A DNA stretch of 64,000 bases from contig NZ_JAKKFI010000045.1 in assembly GCF_022230955.1 (NCBI RefSeq), positions 92,918 to 156,917 on the forward strand. Reading direction: 5' to 3'. Shown here in pieces: positions 1 through 7,659 of the stretch. Both the position numbers and the translations under genes were made by a program. Origin of the DNA: Micromonospora cabrerizensis. Lineage in GTDB: Bacteria > Actinomycetota > Actinomycetes > Mycobacteriales > Micromonosporaceae. Under the pieces are notes generated by a model that had not been told where the DNA came from, did no database searches, and saw only the letters and a program-made list of their open reading frames with translations. Positions within the stretch are counted from its first letter, which is position 1; the number at the start of each line of letters is the position of its first letter.

Positions 1-611
1 CCCTCCTGCCGGGGCCCGTAGACGTTGCCGAAGACCATCGACGTGTACGACAGGCCGTGCTGGCGTCCGTACCAGTCGAGATAGTGCACGCCGGCGGCCT
101 TGCTGATGCCGTACGGGCTCACCGGTGCGATCGGGTGGTCCTCGCGGACCGGCAGGTCGTGGGCGGGGACGCTGCCGAAGATGGCGCTGCTGGCCGCGTT
201 GACCACCAGCCGTACGCCGCTGCGGGCGCACGCGTCCAACACGTTGACGGTGCCGAAGACGTTCACGTCGGCGTCGTAGAGCGGTGATCGGCGACCCGCG
301 GGAACGCTCGGTTGCGCGGCGAGGTGCACCACGACGTCCGGCTGCCACTGGTGGATGACCTCGACACCTTCCGGCGTCCGCACGTCACCGGAGACGACGT
401 CCGCCTCGGTCAGCCCGCCATAGGCGGCATCGGCCAGATTCTCCAGCCGGCCGGTGGAGAAGTTGTCGAGCACCCGGACCTGACTGCCCATCAGCATCAG
501 TCGGGCGACCACGTGGCTGCCGATGAAGCCGGCGCCTCCCGTGACCAGGACACGCCGGGGGGTGAGGTCGGTCGACGGGTCGACACCGACGGCGGTAGCT
601 GGCAGATCCAT
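1..611 (-). CDS. NAD-dependent sugar-nucleotide epimerase/dehydratase, C-terminus outside window
   Basis: This is an extended short-chain dehydrogenase of the UDP-glucose 4-epimerase/dTDP-glucose dehydratase type, which converts nucleotide sugars used as glycan precursors. Reading the minus strand from ATG at 611 gives the NAD-binding motif GGAGFIG near residue 25. It is followed by the DNFSTGR segment, a VVVHLAAQPSV strand, and the catalytic YGISK (YxxxK) with the upstream AASSAIFGS serine motif. The frame is open to base 1, so about 203 residues are visible of a family usually 310-340 long; the substrate-specificity C-terminal domain is missing. It is divergent from the polysaccharide operon at 860 and probably supplies an activated sugar to it. 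The exact substrate cannot be assigned from this half. Confidence 0.88.
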   Translation of the reverse strand, partial: MDLPATAVGVDPSTDLTPRRVLVTGGAGFIGSHVVARLMLMGSQVRVLDNFSTGRLENLADAAYGGLTEADVVSGDVRTPEGVEVIHQWQPDVVVHLAAQPSVPAGRRSPLYDADVNVFGTVNVLDACARSGVRLVVNAASSAIFGSVPAHDLPVREDHPIAPVSPYGISKAAGVHYLDWYGRQHGLSYTSMVFGNVYGPRQE

Positions 612-859
612 GCGGAACTCCTTGGAACGACAGGGCTGTCGGCCCGCTCCGGAAACCAGGACGGCCGGGCACGACAGTAACCCACCAAACAACCATCAAA
701 AGGACTTTTGCCCCAACCGCGGGGGCAGGTATGCGTGCTTCATGGTTAGAAGTCCTATTTTTGCGCATCCGGCACTATTGGGGCTTTTGTCGCTAGTAAT
801 TTACTCCCGGGGTGCTGGTCGGCATGCCCGGCAGGCACCGGACGGAGGAGGAGGTCGGC
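612..859. promoter_or_regulatory. Divergent control region of the polysaccharide operon with interleaved inverted repeats
   Basis: This 248-base gap separates the epimerase from the first glycan gene. It holds an unusually AT-rich stretch (about 676-805) for this genome. Within it AGGACTT (701-707) is complementary to AAGTCCT (750-756), AACCAT (691-696) to ATGGTT (742-747), and GCCCCAA (710-716) to TTGGGGC (778-784). TGCCCC (709-714) and GGGGCA (722-727) could form a local hairpin. The pairs cross rather than nest, so this could be regulator sites or a folded leader. No known riboswitch class was recognised. Confidence 0.45.
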
Positions 860-1939
860 GTGTTGAGGAAGACCCCAGGTCCCGTCGCGGCAGACACATC
901 CCCGGTACTGGGCATCGACGGGGCGGCCACGTACGACGTCACCACCCCCCGATCACCGTCGGCGTCCGGCCTGGGCATTCCGACCCGACTCGAGGAACTC
1001 CTCGACCGCGCTGAGCGGGCCACCCGATCGGACCAGAACGGGCGGCGGACCCGCGTCGTGGTGCTCGAGCCCAACGACACCGTCACGCCACCCGACCGCC
1101 TCGACGAGGAGTTCGACGTGGCCGCCCGACTCCCGGTGCCGGCCTGCGCCGAGGATCTCGTACGGCTCCTGGTCCGCGTCCGCCCCCGGCTCCTGCTGCT
1201 CAAGCACTCACTGGACAGCATCGACGAGCGCATCATGACCAGCTGCATGAGCGTCGGCGTCGAGATCATGGTGCTGGCCCGGCCGGTCTACGGCCTGCTG
1301 CGGGCACCCGCCATGGCTCGTTTCGGTGGGCTGCCGTGGATCCGGCTGGGATCAGGCGCGGGCCGACCCCGCCGCGAGTGGCCGAAGCGGTTCTTCGACC
1401 TCAGCGTGATCCTGCTCAGCGCCGTCGTGGTGGTCCCGCTGATCGTCGCGATCATCGCCGTCGTGTCGTTCACCGGCCCGCCGTTCTATCTCCAGCAACG
1501 CGTCGGAGCGGGTGGCCGGCTGTTCCGGGTGGTCAAGTTCCGGACCATGCGGGTCGGCGCCGAGCAGGCCACCGGCCCGGTCCTGGCCCAGCGGGACGAC
1601 GTCCGGATCACGCGGGTCGGACGCTGGCTGCGACGGTCCCGTCTGGACGAGCTCCCCCAGCTGTGGAACGTGGTGCGCGGCGACATGAGCCTGGTCGGGC
1701 CCCGCCCCGAACGCCCGGAGTTCATCGCCGGCTTCGAACGGCTGCCCCACTACGACCTGCGGCACCTGATCCGACCGGGGCTGACCGGCATCGCACAGCT
1801 CACCGGCGGGTACGCGGCAACCGTCGAGGACAAGCTCCGGTGCGACCTGCTCTACCTCAACTGCCGCTCGGTGCGCGTCGACCTGGCCCTGCTCCTGCTG
1901 ACCGTCGTCGAGCTGTTCCGGGGGTTCCCCCGTGGCTAG
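860..1939 (+). CDS. Polyprenyl-phosphate sugar-1-phosphate transferase (bacterial sugar transferase family)
   Basis: This membrane enzyme starts the repeat unit by moving a sugar-1-phosphate from a nucleotide sugar to undecaprenyl phosphate at the inner face of the membrane. The C-terminal half carries the family signature: KRFFDLSVILLSAVVVVPL (membrane entry helix), FYLQQRVGAGG, VVKFRTMRVGAE, RRSRLDELPQLWNVVRGDMSLVGPRPE in two parts, and RPGLTGIAQ. The N-terminal part (about 170 residues) lacks the usual four-helix CoA-binding region and appears soluble. I chose GTG 860 because GGAGGAGGAG lies 7-8 bases upstream; in-frame starts at 812 (GTG) and 824 (ATG) have no such site. It overlaps the flippase gene by 8 bases and is the first gene of the operon, as expected for the priming step. 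Confidence 0.92.
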   Translation: MLRKTPGPVAADTSPVLGIDGAATYDVTTPRSPSASGLGIPTRLEELLDRAERATRSDQNGRRTRVVVLEPNDTVTPPDRLDEEFDVAARLPVPACAEDLVRLLVRVRPRLLLLKHSLDSIDERIMTSCMSVGVEIMVLARPVYGLLRAPAMARFGGLPWIRLGSGAGRPRREWPKRFFDLSVILLSAVVVVPLIVAIIAVVSFTGPPFYLQQRVGAGGRLFRVVKFRTMRVGAEQATGPVLAQRDDVRITRVGRWLRRSRLDELPQLWNVVRGDMSLVGPRPERPEFIAGFERLPHYDLRHLIRPGLTGIAQLTGGYAATVEDKLRCDLLYLNCRSVRVDLALLLLTVVELFRGFPRG

Positions 1940-3497
1940 CGCCGCCACCGCGGTCGGGACCCGGGTCACCCGCAACACCGCCAGTATGCTGGCCGCGCGG
2001 GTGATCATGGCGCTGTCCGGGCTGGTCTCGGTGCCGGTCATCTACCAGCACCTCGGGCCGCAGGAGTTCGGGATCTGGGTGGTGCTGGCCGGTCTGCTGG
2101 CAATGGCCGCGCTGATCGACCTCGGACTCGGCTCCGCGCTCGTGCGCGAGGTGGCCCGGGCCGAGAGCGCGGCCGACCGCGAGCTGGTGCGACGACTGCT
2201 CGGGCTGGGGCTGGGCTGGGCCGTGCTGCTGGGCCTGCTCACCCTGGGGGCGATCGGCGCCTGCTGGCCGTGGCTCGCCGGGCTGCTGCGCCTCGGGAAC
2301 CTGGCCGACGAGGCGTGGCACGCCACCCTCTGGTTGGTCGTCGGCCTGGTGGCCGGTGCCGTGGAGCTGCCGTGGCGGGCCGTGCTCGAAGGCGGTCAGC
2401 GCTACGGGTCACTCGCGGCGATCACCGCCGGCACCGCGATCCTCGCGGCCGCGCTGGCCATCCTGGTCGTACGCCTCGGTGGCGGCCTGGTGGCGTTGGC
2501 CGCCTCGGCCGCCGCGACCGGCGCTCTGCGCACCCTCCTGCTGGCCTCGGCCACCCACCGCCAGTGCCCGGACCTGTCCCCCCGCTGGGGGCGGATCGAC
2601 CTGGGCGACGTACGCCGGATCGGTGGCTACGGCATGCGGGTGCAGGTTTCCAGCGGCGCCGGCATGGTCAACGTGGAACTCGACCGCCTCGTCCTCGGTG
2701 GCGTCTTCGGCCCCGCCGTCGCCGGCGGCTTCGACCTGGGCAGTCGCCTGCTCAACCTGCTCCGCCTACCGCCGGGTTTCGCCCTCATCGTGCTGTTCCC
2801 CGCCGCCGTCGCCCGCACGGTCACCCGGGGTGCCGGCTGGTTGGACCGGTTCTACCTGGTCACCACCCGTTATCTCGCGCTGTTTCTCGCCCCGGCCACC
2901 GCGGCCCTCATGGTGAGCGCCGATCCGCTGGTCCGGCTGTGGCTGGGGCACCAGGTCTCCTGGGCCGCGGCGAACATCGTGATCCTCGCGCCCGCGTACG
3001 CCCTCAACCTGATCACGGGGGCGGCGACGATCGTCGCCCGCGCCGAGGGTCGACCCGGGTTGGAGACGCGGTACGTGCTGCTCTCCGTCGTCCTCAACCT
3101 CGCCCTCACGGTGCCGCTGCTGCTGCTGTGCGGGCCACTGGGCGTACCGCTGTCGACCGCGCTGGCGGTGGTGCTCAGCACCGGGTACTTCCTGGCGTAC
3201 TTCCACGCGGCCACGGCCCGGCCGCTGGCGCCGCTGGTGCGGGCGGTCTGGCCGCCGGTCGCCGCGGCGGTCGCGGCCGGGGTGGTCACCGCGGCGGCCA
3301 GCCAGTTCCTGCCGGACGGGCCGGGACGACTCGACGCCGCCCTCGCCGTGTCCACCCGGGTGGGTCTGACCCTGCTCGTCGCCGCCGCGTTGCTGGCCGC
3401 CAGCGGGCACGTGGGCGCGAGCGACCGGATGCGGCTGCACCGGCTGCTGCGCGCCCCCGCAGCCCTACTGTCGCCGACGACAGGCGGCCCGCGATGA
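1932..3497 (+). CDS. Wzx-type polysaccharide flippase (MATE-like/MOP superfamily)
   Basis: This 521-residue integral membrane protein probably flips the lipid-linked glycan unit across the cytoplasmic membrane. The N-terminus shows the family pattern NTASMLAARVIMALSGLVS followed by PVIYQHLGPQEFGIW and LIDLGLGSALVREVARAE, a flexible loop after the first two helices. About 12-14 hydrophobic segments follow, with a polar cytoplasmic linker after residue 200 (QCPDLSPRWGRIDLGDVRRIGGYG). The start is GTG at 1932, inside the end of the sugar transferase gene (GTGGCTAG), and the end overlaps the next ATG by 4 bases. Such overlaps imply translational coupling. The family assignment rests on topology and the N-terminal pattern; the transported glycan is unknown. 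Confidence 0.85.
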   Translation: MASAATAVGTRVTRNTASMLAARVIMALSGLVSVPVIYQHLGPQEFGIWVVLAGLLAMAALIDLGLGSALVREVARAESAADRELVRRLLGLGLGWAVLLGLLTLGAIGACWPWLAGLLRLGNLADEAWHATLWLVVGLVAGAVELPWRAVLEGGQRYGSLAAITAGTAILAAALAILVVRLGGGLVALAASAAATGALRTLLLASATHRQCPDLSPRWGRIDLGDVRRIGGYGMRVQVSSGAGMVNVELDRLVLGGVFGPAVAGGFDLGSRLLNLLRLPPGFALIVLFPAAVARTVTRGAGWLDRFYLVTTRYLALFLAPATAALMVSADPLVRLWLGHQVSWAAANIVILAPAYALNLITGAATIVARAEGRPGLETRYVLLSVVLNLALTVPLLLLCGPLGVPLSTALAVVLSTGYFLAYFHAATARPLAPLVRAVWPPVAAAVAAGVVTAAASQFLPDGPGRLDAALAVSTRVGLTLLVAAALLAASGHVGASDRMRLHRLLRAPAALLSPTTGGPR

Positions 3498-4342
3498 GCG
3501 TCGACCACCGCACCGCTCGGTGCCTGGTGTGTGGGCCACGGCAGGAGCACCGGCCCCGACTCGGCGGACTGCTGCGCCGCTGCGAGGCCTGCGGGTTCAG
3601 CTGGACCGCGCAGGAGCAGGCCGGGGTGGACGGGCTCTACGACGAGGACTACTTCGCGGCCGGCGGCTACGACGACTACTTCCGGGCCGAGCCCCGCCGG
3701 TTCGAGGCGAACAGACGGCTGCGCTGGCTGCTGTCCACCGTCCGCCCCGGGGTCCTGCTCGAAGCTGGTCCCGCGGGCGGCTACTTCCTGGAAGCCGCCC
3801 AGCAGGCCGGCATCACCGCCAGCGGCATCGAGGTCAGCCACGCCGCCGCCCGCTTCGCCCGCGACCACCTGCACGTGCCCGTACGCCAGGGGCACTTCGA
3901 GGACATCGCACCCACCCTCACCGCCGACGTCGTCTGCGCCTTCCACGTCCTCGAACACGTCGAAGACCCCCGCGCCTTCCTGCACGCCGCCCACGACGCC
4001 CTCACCCCCGGCGGCTGGCTCGCCCTCGAAGTGCCCAACATCGCCTCCGCCGCCGCCCAGCGCCTCGGCACCGCCTGGCCGGGTCTGCAACCGCGCTACC
4101 ACCGTTGGCACTTCACCCCGGACACGCTGGTCCGGCTGGTGACCGACGCCGGCTTCGAGGTGGTCCAGCAGGACACCACGGTCTTTCGCTACTACATGCC
4201 GCTGCGCTACCGGCTGCGGCACGCACGACACCTCCTACCCGCCGACCTGATCGGGCTCCGCTCACCGCGGCTGACCCATCCACGCCTCGGCGATCTGCTC
4301 CGGGTGATCGCCCGGACGCCACGAACCAGACGGAGTACCTGA
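3494..4342 (+). CDS. Class I SAM methyltransferase with N-terminal zinc ribbon, copy 1
   Basis: This 282-residue protein is a sugar- or cell-surface-glycan methyltransferase. An N-terminal CLVC (residues 10-13) and CEAC (about 33-36) form a zinc-ribbon-like pair. A Tyr/Asp-rich linker (LYDEDYFAAGGYDDYF) leads into the class I Rossmann fold, with motif I LLEAGPAGGYFLEAA, acidic motif II GIEVS, and motif IV DVVCAFHVLEHVEDP. The arrangement matches the Methyltransf_23 group common in glycan loci. The start ATG at 3494 overlaps the flippase by 4 bases, and the stop overlaps the next start (TGATG). The gene is a tandem duplicate of its downstream neighbour. Motif I here has Pro where copy 2 has Cys. 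The methyl acceptor is unknown. Confidence 0.87.
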   Translation: MSVDHRTARCLVCGPRQEHRPRLGGLLRRCEACGFSWTAQEQAGVDGLYDEDYFAAGGYDDYFRAEPRRFEANRRLRWLLSTVRPGVLLEAGPAGGYFLEAAQQAGITASGIEVSHAAARFARDHLHVPVRQGHFEDIAPTLTADVVCAFHVLEHVEDPRAFLHAAHDALTPGGWLALEVPNIASAAAQRLGTAWPGLQPRYHRWHFTPDTLVRLVTDAGFEVVQQDTTVFRYYMPLRYRLRHARHLLPADLIGLRSPRLTHPRLGDLLRVIARTPRTRRST

Positions 4343-4928
4343 TGAAACTGGATGGGATCGAGCTGGTCCGTTGCCAGCTCTGCGGCCGCGCCGGCGGGCA
4401 CTCGCCGACCCTCGGCGACCTGCTGTGGAGCTGCCCCGACTGCGGCTTCGTCTGGACCGCCGGCAGCGCCCCGGCGCCGGAGGAGCTGTACGACGAGGCG
4501 TACTACACGACGGACGGGTACCAGGACTACTTCACCTCCGCCGACCAACGCCGGTTCGAGGCGGGCCGGCGGCTGCGCTGGCTGCGGTCCACCGTCCGCC
4601 CCGGCGTCCTTCTCGAGGCCGGCTGCGCCGGTGGCTACTTCCTGGAGGCGGCCCACCGCGCCGGCATCAGCGCCAGCGGCATCGAGGTCAGCCACGCGGC
4701 GGCAGGTTTCGCCCGCGACCACCTGCACATGCCCGTACGCCAGGGCTACTTCGAGGACATCGCACCCACCCTCACCGCCGACGTCGTCTGCGCCTTCCAC
4801 GTCCTCGAACACGTCGAAGACCCCCGCGCCTTCCTGCACGCCGCCCACGACGCCCTCACCCCCGGCGGCTGGCTCGCCCTCGAAGTACCCAACATCGCCT
4901 CCGCCGCCGCCCAGCGCCTCGGCACCGC
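3895..4928 (+). repeat. 180-bp near-identical block shared by the two tandem methyltransferase genes
   Basis: Bases 3895-4074 in copy 1 and 4749-4928 in copy 2 differ at a single position (g4033 versus a4887, synonymous). The sequences on either side diverge much more. The block encodes the middle of the methyltransferase domain, including the FHVLEHVEDP motif. Such a sharp island of identity fits recent gene conversion between the copies better than a recent whole-gene duplication. Confidence 0.9.
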
Positions 4929-5193
4929 GTGGCCCGCGATCGCCCCGGCGTACCACCGCTGGCACTTCACCCCGGACACGCTGAGCAAGATGCTGGTGGA
5001 GTCCGGGTTCCGCGTGATCGCCCACGACACGGTGTTCTCGCGGTTCTACTGGCGTCCCTGGGGGCGGCTGCGCAACGCGAGGGATCTGCTGGTCGCCGAC
5101 GTGGCGGCCAGCGGCTCGCCCCGCGTGACGCATCCGCAGCTCGGCGATCTGCTGCGGGTCTTCGCCCGGCGCGACGACCGGGCGGTGGCGTGA
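4342..5193 (+). CDS. Class I SAM methyltransferase with N-terminal zinc ribbon, copy 2
   Basis: This 283-residue paralogue of the preceding gene has the same layout: CQLC and CPDC pairs (residues 11-14 and 31-34), linker LYDEAYYTTDGYQDYF, motif I LLEAGCAGGYFLEAA, GIEVS and FHVLEHVEDP. The C-terminal third (LSKMLVESGFRVIAHDTVFS onward) differs clearly from copy 1, so the two may methylate different positions or sugars. The start ATG at 4342 overlaps the previous stop by one base, and the end overlaps the next start in the same way (TGATG at 5191-5195). Context points to methylation of glycan repeat units before export. Substrate unknown. Confidence 0.87.
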   Translation: MKLDGIELVRCQLCGRAGGHSPTLGDLLWSCPDCGFVWTAGSAPAPEELYDEAYYTTDGYQDYFTSADQRRFEAGRRLRWLRSTVRPGVLLEAGCAGGYFLEAAHRAGISASGIEVSHAAAGFARDHLHMPVRQGYFEDIAPTLTADVVCAFHVLEHVEDPRAFLHAAHDALTPGGWLALEVPNIASAAAQRLGTAWPAIAPAYHRWHFTPDTLSKMLVESGFRVIAHDTVFSRFYWRPWGRLRNARDLLVADVAASGSPRVTHPQLGDLLRVFARRDDRAVA

Positions 5194-6500
5194 TGAGTAC
5201 ACCCCACCTGTCGGTGCTGCTGGTCAGCTGGAACACCCGAGAGCAGACCCGGCAGTGCCTGGAGTCGCTGGCCGCGACCGCCGACGCCGACCTGGACTAC
5301 GAGGTGGTGGCGGTCGACAACGGCTCGTCCGACGGTTCGGCGGACCTGCTGGCCGGCCAACCCCGGGTGCGCCTGATCCGCAACAACCACAACACCGGGT
5401 TCGCCGCCGCGGTGAACCAGGCGTACCGCCGGGCGACCGGGGAGCTGATCCTGCTGCTCAACAGCGACGTCCGGTTCCACCCGGGCGCGCTGTCCCGGAT
5501 GATCGACTACCTGCGGGAGCGGCCGGACGTGGCGGGGGTCAGCCCGCTGTACCTCAACCCGGACGGCACGTTCCAGCAGCACTACGTCCAACAGCCGAGT
5601 TTCGTCGCGACCATCGCGCTGGTCACCGCGCTGCGCCGACTGCCCGGGTTCCGGCAGGCGCTGCACCGCTTCCAGATGCGCGGTGAGGATTTCAGCCGTC
5701 CGCGGCAACTCGCCTCGGGCAGTTGCATGCTGCTGCGCCGTGGGGTGCTCGGGCAGCAGACCATCTTCGACGAGACCTTCCCCGTCTACTGGAACGACGC
5801 TGTCCTCGCCCGCCAGCTCGACCAGGCCGGGCACGAGCTGTGGATGCTCCCGGACGCGGTGGTGACGCACAGCCGGGGCGCCTCGTGCCGGCTGCTCGGG
5901 CCGACCATCCGCTTCCGACACCTCCTGGGCAGCCTGGTCGGCTATCTGCGGATGACCCAGCCTCGGCACCGGATGATGGCGTTCCGGGCCGCCCTGCTCG
6001 CCGACCACCTGGTCAAGCGGCTCTTCGGCCGACCCGTACAACTGGGCCTGACCGACCTGCTGGCCGCGCTGCGCGGCGACGTCGGCCCGCTGCCCGACGG
6101 CGACACCCGCGACTGGGTGGTGCTGTTCAGCCGCTCCCGCTGGTCCGTCGACGGCCATTCCTCGGTGCTGGGGCAGTTGGCGGGTGGGCAGCGGTTGCTC
6201 TTCGTCGATCCGCCGGCACGGCGTCCCCGCTGGCGGTGCGAGGTGACCCCGATCGGCTCGGCGGCCTGGCACGCGGCGCCACCGACCGCGCTGCCCCTGG
6301 GCGACTCGGTGCCCCTGATCAACTGGATCAACCGTCGGGTCGCCGCCAGTGCGCTGCGGGGCTGGCTCGACCGCCAGGCCGGCGCCCGCCTGCTGCGACT
6401 CGACGACGAGCGCGCCCGCCCGGTGCTCGGCCGGCTGGGCGAGGACGAGCTGCTGCCGACCGGAGCGCCCCGGCCGATGGAACGGACGGGCCGTGGCTGA
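5193..6500 (+). CDS. GT2 family glycosyltransferase with a C-terminal fragment resembling a GT4 N-domain
   Basis: Residues 1 to about 300 are a GT-A glycosyltransferase of the rhamnosyltransferase/WcaA type: SVLLVSWNTREQT, VVAVDNGSSDGSADLL, the donor motif LILLLNSDVRF (DxD-like) and FPVYWNDAVLARQLDQAGHELW, the acceptor/metal region. From about residue 308 the protein changes: DTRDWVVLFSRSRW, QRLLFVDPPARRPRWR, LPLGDSVPLINWINR and LLRLDDERARPVLGRL line up with the opening of the next gene (DDRDWVVVFSGTPW, HRVLFVDPAGHLPRWRVR, LPLGRHLPLVNRANRW, LLWLDEDLAAPVAARL). The protein is therefore a GT2 enzyme carrying a truncated GT4 N-terminal half of about 110-120 residues, without the donor-binding half. 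Start ATG at 5193; the end overlaps the next GTG by 8 bases. Confidence 0.88.
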   Translation: MSTPHLSVLLVSWNTREQTRQCLESLAATADADLDYEVVAVDNGSSDGSADLLAGQPRVRLIRNNHNTGFAAAVNQAYRRATGELILLLNSDVRFHPGALSRMIDYLRERPDVAGVSPLYLNPDGTFQQHYVQQPSFVATIALVTALRRLPGFRQALHRFQMRGEDFSRPRQLASGSCMLLRRGVLGQQTIFDETFPVYWNDAVLARQLDQAGHELWMLPDAVVTHSRGASCRLLGPTIRFRHLLGSLVGYLRMTQPRHRMMAFRAALLADHLVKRLFGRPVQLGLTDLLAALRGDVGPLPDGDTRDWVVLFSRSRWSVDGHSSVLGQLAGGQRLLFVDPPARRPRWRCEVTPIGSAAWHAAPPTALPLGDSVPLINWINRRVAASALRGWLDRQAGARLLRLDDERARPVLGRLGEDELLPTGAPRPMERTGRG

Positions 6501-7659
6501 GCACGCGACCCTGCCACCGGCGGCCCGACCGGCACCCACGGTCGTCACCCCCACCGACGACCGGGACTGGGTGGTCGTCTTCAGCGGCACCCCGTGGGCG
6601 AACGGCGCCCACCGGCAGCACGCGCTGGCCCGTCAGATGACTGTGGACCACCGGGTGCTCTTCGTCGACCCGGCCGGGCACCTCCCCCGGTGGCGCGTCC
6701 GCGTCCGGCAGGTCGCCGACGGCCTGTGGCAGTGCGCCGGGCCGGCGCTGCTTCCGCTCGGCCGCCACCTGCCGCTGGTCAACCGGGCCAACCGCTGGTT
6801 CGCCGCGCGCCTGCTCCGCCGGTGGTTCCGGCAGCGCGCCGATTCGGTACGACTGCTGTGGCTGGACGAGGACCTGGCCGCGCCGGTCGCCGCCCGGCTG
6901 GACGCGGCCGCCGTGGTGTACGACGCCACCGACCTGGACTGGACGTTCACCCGACGCTGGAACCGTCGGCACCTCCGCCGCGCGCTGCGCTCGGCCGTGG
7001 GCGCCGCCGACCTCGTGCTCGCCTCGTCCAGCGCGCTGCCGGAACGGATGCCCGCCTTCGATCCGGCGCCGGTCGTGCTGCCCAACGGATGCGACCCGGA
7101 GCACTTCTCGCCGGACGGCCCGGTCGCGCCCTGGCTGACCGGGCTGCGCCGGCCCCTGATCGCTTACAGCGGAGCGGTCGACACCCGTGCCTTCGACGCG
7201 GACCTGGTCGCCGAGGTCGCCCGGGCGCACCCGGAGTGGACCTTCCTGCTCATCGGCCCGTCGACCCGCGCCGGCCGCGCTCCGCTGACCCAGTTGTCCA
7301 ATGTGGAGCTTGTCGACGCCGTCGGATTCGCGGACGTTCCGGCCATCCTGCGGGCCTGCGACGTCACGATCATCCCCTACCGGGTCGGCGGCCTGGTCGA
7401 CTACGTGCACCCGAAGAAGTGCTACGAGTACCTCGCCCTCGGCAAGCCCGTCGTCGCGACGCCGCTGCCGGCGCTGCGGGCGTTGGCCGACACCATCGCC
7501 CTCGCCGGCGACGCGCCGAGCTTCGCCGCCGCCATCGGCGACGCGCTGGGTGCCGGTTCACCGGAGCAGGCGGCCCGACGCCGGGCGCTCGCCACCCGCA
7601 ACAGCTGGTCGGCCCGGGGCGTACAGCTGCGCTCACTGCTGGCGGGGTTGCCCCGATGA
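6493..7659 (+). CDS. GT4-like glycosyltransferase (GT-B fold)
   Basis: This 388-residue glycosyltransferase has the two-Rossmann GT-B layout. The N-domain contains DDRDWVVVFSGTPWANGAHRQ and VLFVDPAGHLPRW. The interdomain region has VVYDATDLDW and VLASSSALPERM, and the acceptor/donor linker is VVLPNGCDPEHFSPDG. The C-domain has LIAYSGAVDTRAFDADLV and FLLIGPSTRAGRAPL. The donor-site region reads IIPYRVGGLVDYVHPKKCYEYLALGKPVVATPLPAL, quoted here across its two parts, which is the family's ExxxxGxPVV-type site. It resembles the mannosyl/galactosyl transferases described as WcaI or TuaC-like. GTG at 6493 is chosen because translation is coupled to the previous stop at 6498-6500. Its sugar specificity cannot be read. 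Confidence 0.88.
   Translation: MAEHATLPPAARPAPTVVTPTDDRDWVVVFSGTPWANGAHRQHALARQMTVDHRVLFVDPAGHLPRWRVRVRQVADGLWQCAGPALLPLGRHLPLVNRANRWFAARLLRRWFRQRADSVRLLWLDEDLAAPVAARLDAAAVVYDATDLDWTFTRRWNRRHLRRALRSAVGAADLVLASSSALPERMPAFDPAPVVLPNGCDPEHFSPDGPVAPWLTGLRRPLIAYSGAVDTRAFDADLVAEVARAHPEWTFLLIGPSTRAGRAPLTQLSNVELVDAVGFADVPAILRACDVTIIPYRVGGLVDYVHPKKCYEYLALGKPVVATPLPALRALADTIALAGDAPSFAAAIGDALGAGSPEQAARRRALATRNSWSARGVQLRSLLAGLPR

Noticed and set aside
612..811. Known riboswitch in the glycan leader
   Set aside because: Could not match conserved cores of c-di-GMP, c-di-AMP or other classes by eye; kept only as inverted repeats.
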